The position numbers were made by a program, and so were the translations under genes. From the NCBI GenBank assembly GCA_030428695.1, contig JAUIEM010000313.1, positions 1 to 12,058 of the forward strand: a stretch of 12,058 bases of DNA, given 5' to 3'. The stretch is from a bacterium (GTDB lineage: Bacteria > Planctomycetota > J058 > JAJDCP01). Numbering within the stretch: position 1 is the stretch's first letter; the number at the start of each line of letters is the position of its first letter. This document shows, one piece after another, positions 8,101 to 12,058 of this stretch. The notes beneath the pieces are model-generated. The model saw only the letters and a program-made list of their open reading frames with translations. It was not told the DNA's origin and ran no database searches.

Positions 8101-9237
8101 GGCGCCGAACTGCTCGTACAGCGCGTTGCGCTCGAGCCCGGCCGCCGCGCACCGGGCCAGGCGGCCACGCGCATCGGCGGACAGCGCGAGGGACTCGCGG
8201 TGCAAGAGGTAGCTGCGCAGCGCCTCGCCGAACGCCGCGGCATCGGGAAAACGGCGCGCGGGGTCGGCCTCGAGGGCGCGCAGGCACAGGGCCCGGAGCC
8301 CCTCCGGCGCGGAGGCGGGGAGCGTGGGGAGCTCGCCGGTCACCGCGTGCACGACGCAGGCGAGCGGGCCCTGGGCGGAGTGCGGCGGCTGGCCGGTCAG
8401 CAGCTCGCACAGGATGCCGCCGAGTAGATAGACGTCGGTCCAGGGTCCGAGCGCCGCGCCGTCGCCGTTGGCGAGCTCGGGGGCCATGTACAGCGGCGTG
8501 CCGCAGGGAGCGTGCACGTCGCGCGCCAGCCGCAGGTGCTCGTCGGGCTCGATGCTGACCGCCAGCCCCCAGTCCATGATCAGCACCTCGCCGAAGCTGC
8601 CGAGCATCACGTTCGCGGGCTTGAGGTCGCAGTGCAGGATGCCGCGGCTGTGGGCGAAGGCGACCGCATTGCACACCGCCTCGAGGATGCCGAGGTGGCG
8701 CGTCAGGTCGTCCGGAGCCTCGCGCAGGATCTCGGCCCAGGTCTGGCCGTCGACCAGCTTCATCGCCAGGTACGGATGGCCCTCCTCCTCGCCCGCGGCG
8801 TGCACCGGCACCACGCCCGGGTGCTCGAGCCGGGCCATCGCGGCGACCTCGGCGTCGAAGGCGCGGCGCGCCGCCCGGTTGGAAGGGTCGCGCAGGAACT
8901 TGAGGGCGACATCCCGGGCGAGCTGTGCCTGGCGGGCGCGGGAGACGATGCCCATGCCCCCGCGCCCGAGCTCTTCGGCGAGCGTGAAGCTGTCCTCGTG
9001 GTCGACCGCGCGCGGTCGGCCCCGCTCCGCCGACCGGCTGGGCGGAAGCCAGGGCCGGTAGCTCCGGCGCAGGGCCTGCACGGTGGGCTGGGTCTCCCCG
9101 AAGGACTCCCGCCAGCGCGCGACGGCGGCGCGGGTCGCGGCCGTCCCCGCGACGGTCGCCGCCGTCTCGGCCGGGGACGAGCTCTCGCTCCTCGGTCGGG
9201 TCTGCACGGTGTCGAGGGAATCGTCGGGAGCAACCAC
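5137..9237 (-). CDS. Membrane-spanning serine/threonine protein kinase with large helical C-terminal region
   Basis: This PknB/Hanks-type kinase has about 1366 residues if it starts at the GTG at 9237. That start is uncertain: the frame stays open to an ATG at 9444, but this overlaps the upstream lipoprotein gene by 184 bp, and no start shows a clear ribosome site. The kinase domain (about 85-345) has P-loop GRGGMG (91-96), ATP-binding Lys113 in VALKFL, catalytic loop HCDLKPANVM with Asp204, metal-binding Asp222 in DWG rather than DFG, and GTPLYMAPE (Glu254). HCD in place of HRD removes the usual arginine, a non-RD arrangement. Residues 346-458 are helical and TPR-like. Residues 459-479 form one transmembrane helix (IGLASALVCLVAGLGLGLWFV). 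The remaining 887 or so residues are Ala/Leu/Glu-rich helical repeats, TPR-like, probably outside the inner membrane. It likely phosphorylates cytoplasmic Ser/Thr in response to envelope signals; the substrate is unknown. Confidence 0.92.
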   Translation of the reverse strand: MVAPDDSLDTVQTRPRSESSSPAETAATVAGTAATRAAVARWRESFGETQPTVQALRRSYRPWLPPSRSAERGRPRAVDHEDSFTLAEELGRGGMGIVSRARQAQLARDVALKFLRDPSNRAARRAFDAEVAAMARLEHPGVVPVHAAGEEEGHPYLAMKLVDGQTWAEILREAPDDLTRHLGILEAVCNAVAFAHSRGILHCDLKPANVMLGSFGEVLIMDWGLAVSIEPDEHLRLARDVHAPCGTPLYMAPELANGDGAALGPWTDVYLLGGILCELLTGQPPHSAQGPLACVVHAVTGELPTLPASAPEGLRALCLRALEADPARRFPDAAAFGEALRSYLLHRESLALSADARGRLARCAAAGLERNALYEQFGAAIAGFEQARKLWDGNPEVEAGLRTARERFARAALEREDFGLAALQIEKLPAEEGLPLQAALRFQERQRAADRVRTRRLRIGLASALVCLVAGLGLGLWFVSRERARVEARHALAQDALRDIISGVRIRLVEHGGAESRALARTLLEEAIAGFEELRSFDEANRRTLFELAWAHFYIAQRALDDEGDLAFAETHLAAAEELLVQAAGTRKDDAWRYQSALVSLLQADLAERRGDLDATVGRLDRAVAWLRAISSPDEALMLRSRTRLANALGRQAGLFLLRGKEDSARVCFDNAAGLLRRWGSIRSTALLAQISNYMVLSGAGERGRQLAALSVEMCRAQLAADPSWIEELELAWALQQFATIVSTLDPIAAERAIEEAREFALRQYERQPGHVQCKELLAEVELVVARLRFTGHRYREARGPASRSSALYRELLERKPDDLRTRAGLVEALSLLARLGEPGETEESASAYAEGLRLSATLPPHLTIAQRVDLRAAYGEILALRGEHDEALRLHTEAIEQIAAHYRGVFGELRNDADLQLLLRNRARIAAEAGYDSLALASLNEAERLNASVEQSTLSKAGSSIFRAEIEAGLGRHAAALGPALTGFELARAGLREQPAAPYALGVFVRSALLLRELHEALGDDEAALASLDAGQALTVELALELQRRPLVDAVQLFALERHDFLSARGRDADTIPGLEVTIAIVRAELERQPDRKLHEELAMLLDRLVTSHLFCGNPEGAHQAALAYRDELAQLDGSEAAHERLADIFSHAARLAAGDGDEPLYRACLAAQEDAERALVEAAPSPARHYALAATLYNRSLTAAAATPPAATLAALAEAAALLAAVEPDGELARRVAIQAERVRSAALLDGWVWPASGEEFRLLARGLEARGAYLRALDAYERALEMLPAEVRGPTVFHAARCAAQAGDDERALAWLGETVADLRAAIADADGAERAELEGILTRMRADEVFAGLRERVEFQALFEAD
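5140..5161. repeat. 22-bp imperfect direct repeat, copy 2
   Basis: This is the second copy of the sequence at 4955-4976 (20/22 identical, same orientation). Here it is read on the minus strand as the last residues of the kinase (FQALFEAD, stop at 5137-5139 just beside it). So the same DNA ends two convergent genes on opposite strands. Confidence 0.6.
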
Positions 9238-9260
9238 GGAGGTACCAGGGTCAGGGCTAG

Positions 9261-10115
9261 CTAGGGAACAGGCCGCGCACGGGCATCGAAGGGGTGGGGG
9301 AAGCGGGCCAGTCCGCTGTCCCGGTGCAGGAGCATGCGCCCGTTCTCCCGGTCGACGAGCTGCACGATCTGCAGGTCCTGCACCACGCCCAGGCTCGGGT
9401 CCCGCCGCACGCGCCGGAGCAGGATCGCGAGCCGCGCTCCGCACAGCTTGAGGCCGACGTGGTCGAAGGTCGGTGTGCCTCCGAACACGTCACGATGCCA
9501 GACGAGCCGCCGTTCCTCGAGATCGAAGGCGACGATGCGCGTCCGCCCCGAGGCCGGATCGGCGCGCGCGGTGTACAGCAGCCCCTCGACGACCAGCACC
9601 GGCGTCTCGCGGCTGCCGCGCCAGGTCAGGAGCGTGCGCTCCCCGCGACGCACGCTGAGCTCGAGGCCGTCGCGCAGGCTCGTCTGCTCGAGGACGAAGC
9701 CGGCGGGGAGCGTGGGCGGCTGCGCGGTGAGGTCCCGTGCGACGAAGACCTCGGTCGGCAGCGAGACCTCCCACAAGTCTTCCTCGAGCAGATCGAGCCG
9801 GAAGGCGAGCTCGGGGTGGATCGTCGCGCGGTCGATCTCGCGCACGAGCACGGCCGCCCGCGCCCCTTCGGCGAGCAACGCGTCGTAGGCCTCCGCGCGC
9901 AGGTCCGGATCCTCGGCCAGCAGCCCGTCGAGCAGGGCGCGCTCGCGGGCGCGCTGCTCGGCGTCGGCCGCGGGCGCGCAGGCCGCGAGCAGGTCGACCC
10001 AGCACGCGCGGCGGTCACCGTCACCGTCGGGGTCGAACAGCGTGTGGGTGTCGGGCTCGGAGACGGTCGAGCGGCAGCCGCAGACCAGGACGAGGAGCAG
10101 GAGGGTGTGACGCAT
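9261..10115 (-). CDS. Lipoprotein with PQQ-propeller-like strands, upstream of the kinase
   Basis: This is a 284-residue predicted lipoprotein. A short signal peptide ends at VCG-Cys14. The ATG at 10115 has a GAGG just upstream; longer in-frame starts would spoil the signal peptide. Residues 25-35 (TLFDPDGDGDR) are an acidic loop like calcium-binding loops but not a canonical EF-hand. Residues 50-115 are helical. Residues 120-265 are strand-rich. LVVEGLLYTARADPASGRTR, then IVAFDLEERRLVWHRDV (to residue 210), has the pattern of a PQQ/quinoprotein-like propeller blade. A second blade-like stretch includes LQIVQLVDRENGRMLLHRDSG. Only about two blades fit, so it is not a full propeller or an obvious dehydrogenase. 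The kinase start lies 23 bp after its stop, so the two are probably one operon. A role as an envelope partner of the kinase is inference. Confidence 0.8.
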   Translation of the reverse strand: MRHTLLLLVLVCGCRSTVSEPDTHTLFDPDGDGDRRACWVDLLAACAPAADAEQRARERALLDGLLAEDPDLRAEAYDALLAEGARAAVLVREIDRATIHPELAFRLDLLEEDLWEVSLPTEVFVARDLTAQPPTLPAGFVLEQTSLRDGLELSVRRGERTLLTWRGSRETPVLVVEGLLYTARADPASGRTRIVAFDLEERRLVWHRDVFGGTPTFDHVGLKLCGARLAILLRRVRRDPSLGVVQDLQIVQLVDRENGRMLLHRDSGLARFPHPFDARARPVP

Positions 10116-10142
10116 GGGGGACCTCGCGGACAGAGCCTCTCC

Positions 10143-10148
10143 ATCATA
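10143..10148 (-). promoter_or_regulatory. Putative -10 element for the lipoprotein-kinase operon
   Basis: TATGAT on the minus strand (10148-10143) lies 27 bp before the lipoprotein ATG in the 70-bp gap after the coiled-coil gene. No convincing -35 is present because the upstream DNA is almost pure G/C. The hexamer equals the -10 elements seen at 45-50 (+) and 2697-2702 (-). It suggests the lipoprotein-kinase pair has its own promoter. Confidence 0.35.
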
Positions 10149-10151
10149 GCG

Positions 10152-10176
10152 GGCTCCGCCGCCGCGCGCCGGAGCC
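10152..10176 (-). terminator. GC-rich hairpin after the coiled-coil gene
   Basis: GGCTCCG (10152-10158) and CGGAGCC (10170-10176) form a 7-bp stem around an 11-nt GC loop, starting 9 bp after the stop of the coiled-coil gene. No T-tract follows on the minus strand. It may weaken readthrough into the lipoprotein-kinase pair, whose own -10 follows directly. Confidence 0.3.
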
Positions 10177-10185
10177 GCATCCGGC

Positions 10186-11331
10186 TCAGGGCCGCGGGGG
10201 CGCCCAGGCCAGCACCCGGCGGCGTTCGCGCCCCACCGCCGCGGCGAGGTTGTCCAGCACCCGTGCCGTCTCCTCCAGCGCCTCACGGCTGCGCGCATCG
10301 CAGCGCTGCTCCAGCGCTCCCTGCAGACACCGCGCCTGCGCGGCCATGCGCTCGGCGAGCCGGGCGAGCAGCCAGGGGAAGACCAGCCTTCCGCGCTCCT
10401 CCAGGCGCCGTTGCCAGGCCTGGAGTGCGTTCGCGAGCTCGCGCTGCTCCGCTGCCAGCTGCCGCGTGCCGATCACGAAGCGGCGCTCGTCCTCCCCGAG
10501 CCAGGGCAGCAGCTCGGTCGCCCGCGCCGCGAGCGCGCGCTGCGTGACGGCGGCGGTCTCGAGGCTGCTCTCGAGCTCGGACAGGCGCGTGGCCTCGACC
10601 CGGGCGCGCGAGATCCGGCCCTGGACCCGCAGGCTCTCGTGCAGGCCCGCCAGGCGTTCGATCGCCCTGCCCATCAGCCGCAGCGCCTCGCCCTCCTCGC
10701 CGATCTCACAGGCGCCGGCCGCCTCGGCCATCGAGCGCCCGGCCGCCCGCAGCTCCTCGGCCAGGGCCCGCAGGCTGGCCTGGACCCGGGGGTCGTGGCC
10801 CGCGCTGCGGACCTCCTCGGCCAGCGCCCGCTGGTCGCCGGCGAGCGCGGCGCCGAGCCCGTGGCTGCGCGCCTGCCGGCGCAGGCTGCGCTGGCGCTCG
10901 AGGAGGTCGTCGACCAGCCGCGCCAGGGCGTGCAGCTCGGCCTCGTCGAGGACGCTGTTCGACACGCCCCGCTCGAGCTCGGCGAGAAAGCCGAGCAGGT
11001 GCTCGAGGTCGGCGACCAGCGCCGCGACCTGCTGCTCGGCCTCGAAGCTCTCCCCCCTCTCGAGCAGCGCCGCGACCCGCTCCATGCGCTTGGCCAGCAG
11101 CAGCTCGCGCAGCAGGCCCCAGGTGGTCTCGAGCTGGCGGGCCTGCGCGGGGCGCTCGGCGCCGAGGCTCGCGACGAAGGCGCCGACGCGGGCCTCGAGC
11201 CGCAGGGTCTCTTCCCGCAGCTCGGCCTGCCGGCGGCTGAGGCGCTCGAGCTCCTCTTGAGCGCTCGCGCCGAGGGCGATGGCGAGCAGCGCCAGGACCA
11301 GCAGGGTGGCGTGCGGACGCGGATTTCCCAT
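10186..11331 (-). CDS. Secreted coiled-coil protein of unknown function
   Basis: This is a 381-residue protein with a Sec signal peptide: a basic N-terminus, hydrophobic residues 9-20 and a cleavage site after ASA24. The ATG at 11331 was chosen because GGGAGGG lies about 8 nt upstream and the signal peptide then starts correctly; the open frame extends 84 codons further without support. The mature part is nearly all Leu/Ala/Glu/Arg heptad-like helix (for example EELERLSRRQAELREETLRL), with few glycines or strand-forming runs. It should be an elongated periplasmic coiled-coil bundle. Only three Cys occur in the mature region (CEIGEEGEA, ARCLQGAL, EQRCDARS). No catalytic motif is visible and no family is recognised. 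It is the first gene of the leftward block leading to the lipoprotein and kinase. Confidence 0.8.
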   Translation of the reverse strand: MGNPRPHATLLVLALLAIALGASAQEELERLSRRQAELREETLRLEARVGAFVASLGAERPAQARQLETTWGLLRELLLAKRMERVAALLERGESFEAEQQVAALVADLEHLLGFLAELERGVSNSVLDEAELHALARLVDDLLERQRSLRRQARSHGLGAALAGDQRALAEEVRSAGHDPRVQASLRALAEELRAAGRSMAEAAGACEIGEEGEALRLMGRAIERLAGLHESLRVQGRISRARVEATRLSELESSLETAAVTQRALAARATELLPWLGEDERRFVIGTRQLAAEQRELANALQAWQRRLEERGRLVFPWLLARLAERMAAQARCLQGALEQRCDARSREALEETARVLDNLAAAVGRERRRVLAWAPPRP

Positions 11332-11447
11332 CGGGCGGACCCTCCCTGCTCCTTCGACGCGCGGGGGCAGGGCAGTGTTCCGATCCGCGGCAAAAAACTT
11401 CGCGGACGCCGCGCCGCCGCCGTACGCTTTCCCCGCCGCAGCCCGCG

Positions 11448-11456
11448 TGCTATCAT
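11448..11456 (+). promoter_or_regulatory. Putative extended -10 promoter of the cytochrome c gene
   Basis: TGCTATCAT (11448-11456) contains an extended -10 TGn directly before the TATCAT hexamer. It would start transcription near 11463, about 23 nt before the ATG. The -35 position (TTTCCC, 11428-11433) is poor, as expected for extended -10 promoters. The rest of the 154-bp divergent region (11332-11485) holds only a weak inverted repeat, TCCGCG (11385-11390) with CGCGGA (11401-11406), spanning an A-rich stretch. Confidence 0.4.
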
Positions 11457-11485
11457 CCGCGGCCCCTTCTGTGAGGAGACCGCCG

Positions 11486-11851
11486 ATGGCCCGTGCCTGC
11501 TTCGTCCTCCTGTCGCTGCTCCTGTTCGTCGGTTGCGGGGACGGCACCGCCGTGGAGGCTCGCCGTGGCGCCGCCCTCCACAAACGCCAGGGCTGCCACG
11601 CCTGCCATCCCGTCGACGGCAGCAGCTCTGCGATCGGTCCGGTCTACGGCGCGACGGCCGGCGACTCGGTGAGCCTGGCCGACGGGCGCCGGGTCGCGCG
11701 GGACGACGCCTACCTGCGGCGGGCGATCCTCGAGCCGAACGCGGACATCGTCGAGGGCTACGGGCCGACGATGCCGGGCTACGCCGACCGCCTCCAGCCC
11801 GGCGAGATCGATGCCCTGGTCAGCTTCCTGCGCGAGGCCTACGGGCGCTAG
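11486..11851 (+). CDS. Lipoprotein c-type cytochrome, like the C-terminal domain of caa3 oxidase subunit II
   Basis: This 121-residue monohaem cytochrome c has a signal peptide ending at FVG-Cys17, a lipobox with Phe in place of the usual Leu, so it is probably lipid-anchored. Haem attaches at Cys37-His38-Ala39-Cys40-His41. The likely distal ligand is Met96 in GPTMPGY. The region DDAYLRRAILEPNADIVEGY, then GPTMPGYADRL, then EIDALVSFLREAY, closely follows the cytochrome c domain fused to subunit II of caa3-type oxidases (D-Y-hx-ILxPxAxIVxGYxPxMP). Here it stands alone, with no CuA domain or transmembrane anchor. It probably carries electrons at the outer face of the inner membrane. The ATG at 11486 has GAGGAG (11473-11478) 7 nt upstream. 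Any oxidase genes would lie outside the window; nothing beside it here is respiratory. Confidence 0.92.
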   Translation: MARACFVLLSLLLFVGCGDGTAVEARRGAALHKRQGCHACHPVDGSSSAIGPVYGATAGDSVSLADGRRVARDDAYLRRAILEPNADIVEGYGPTMPGYADRLQPGEIDALVSFLREAYGR

Positions 11852-11924
11852 CCCATTGCGTCATGATTGGTGGCGAATTCAACACCTGACGCAGGCTGTC
11901 TGGTTTCGCTTGTAGGGGAGGGGC

Positions 11925-11948
11925 TACCCCCTCCCGCGGGCGGGGGTA
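11925..11948. terminator. 24-bp near-perfect palindrome, possible terminator of the cytochrome gene
   Basis: The left half TACCCCCTCCCG and right half CGGGCGGGGGTA pair at 11 of 12 positions, with a single T/C mismatch (11932/11941). It lies 73 nt after the cytochrome stop and is followed by AAAG rather than a T-tract. It may end transcription or simply be part of the repeat element. Confidence 0.35.
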
Positions 11949-11997
11949 AAGAGGCTGTCTCACGGAACCCGATGACGCACGTCCCCACGCCTGCGGC

Positions 11998-12017
11998 GGG
12001 CGGGGGTAAACCCGCCC
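11998..12017. other. Hairpin in the second repeat unit
   Basis: GGGCGGG (11998-12004) pairs perfectly with CCCGCCC (12011-12017) around GGTAAA. It matches the position of the 11925-11948 palindrome within the 60-bp repeat period, although the complementary arm is on the other side of the shared G-rich word. Confidence 0.5.
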
Positions 12018-12058
12018 CTACCTCCGGTAAGAACGCACACACCGAGGTAGGGGAGGGG

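Larger units (their letters stand above)
11912..12058. repeat. G-rich non-coding repeat block with 60-bp period, cut by the window edge
   Basis: After the cytochrome gene no further CDS is credible. The block holds repeated words: GTAGGGGAGGGG at 11912-11923 and again at 12047-12058 (window end); AGGCTGTCT at 11893-11901 and 11952-11960; and a 21-bp word ending GCGGGCGGGGGTAAA at 11930-11950 and 11990-12010 (19/21 identical, exactly 60 bp apart). The G-runs are separated by short hairpins. It resembles a palindromic intergenic (REP/MITE-like) element, but no terminal repeats can be fixed because the window ends inside it. Confidence 0.6.

Noticed and set aside
6859..8427. 522-codon open frame on the + strand
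   Set aside because: It is antisense to the kinase region that encodes the catalytic motifs and transmembrane helix. No motif or ribosome site supports it.
6176..8674. 832-codon open frame on the - strand overlapping the kinase in another frame
   Set aside because: Its product is an Arg/Ala/Pro/Gly chain, the usual frame-shifted shadow, and the real kinase motifs are in the other frame.
9238..9444. Longer kinase N-terminus from the ATG at 9444
   Set aside because: It would overlap 184 bp of the lipoprotein coding sequence and add a Pro/Arg/Ala-rich segment unlike a kinase N-terminus. The GTG at 9237 is preferred, although its ribosome site is weak.
10411..11889. 492-codon + strand frame across the coiled-coil and cytochrome genes
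   Set aside because: It overlaps two genes with clear signal peptides and ribosome sites, one with a CxxCH haem motif, and shows no domain itself.
11848..12042. 64-codon minus-strand frame in the right-edge repeats
   Set aside because: Pro/Gly-rich translation of the repeat block, with no ribosome site. It overlaps the end of the cytochrome gene.

Overview
The window is about 12 kb of very GC-rich bacterial DNA with strong G/C bias at third codon positions. I infer a member of the Planctomycetota, probably a high-GC lineage. The evidence is a giant PknB-like Ser/Thr kinase with a transmembrane segment and a long helical C-terminal region, many small lipoproteins, a deiodinase-like redoxin, and a group-1 (eukaryote/Bacteroidetes-type) P5C dehydrogenase. 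No single gene proves this placement. I see no rRNA, tRNA, CRISPR array, transposase, integrase or phage gene.

Layout. Left (1-1563, + strand): a lipoprotein with an iodothyronine-deiodinase/redoxin-like domain and a His/Asp-repeat tail, a hairpin terminator, then a small two-helix membrane protein. Middle (1585-4976): a cytoplasmic TPR protein on the - strand, transcribed divergently from pruA (+). pruA overlaps the next gene, a bitopic membrane protein, by one base (TGATG). Positions 4977-5136 hold no gene. They hold a hexanucleotide repeat that folds into a long hairpin between convergent genes, bracketed by a 22-bp imperfect direct repeat that also forms the last codons of both flanking genes. 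Right (5137-11331, - strand): a secreted coiled-coil protein, a small lipoprotein with PQQ-propeller-like strands, and, 23 bp after it, a kinase of about 1366 residues. The end (11486-12058, + strand) carries a lipoprotein cytochrome c resembling the C-terminal domain of caa3-type oxidase subunit II, then a non-coding G-rich block with a 60-bp repeat period.

How the genes fit together. pruA performs the second step of proline catabolism, but no proline dehydrogenase is present here. The lipoprotein and kinase are probably co-transcribed and could form a cell-envelope sensing pair (inference). The two redox lipoproteins lie at opposite ends and are not evidently linked.

I do not see a clearly new defence or mobile system. 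The most unusual items are the deiodinase-like protein with Ser at the selenocysteine position and a metal-binding-like tail, the hexamer-repeat hairpin bracketed by duplicated gene ends, and the 60-bp G-rich repeat block at the right edge.
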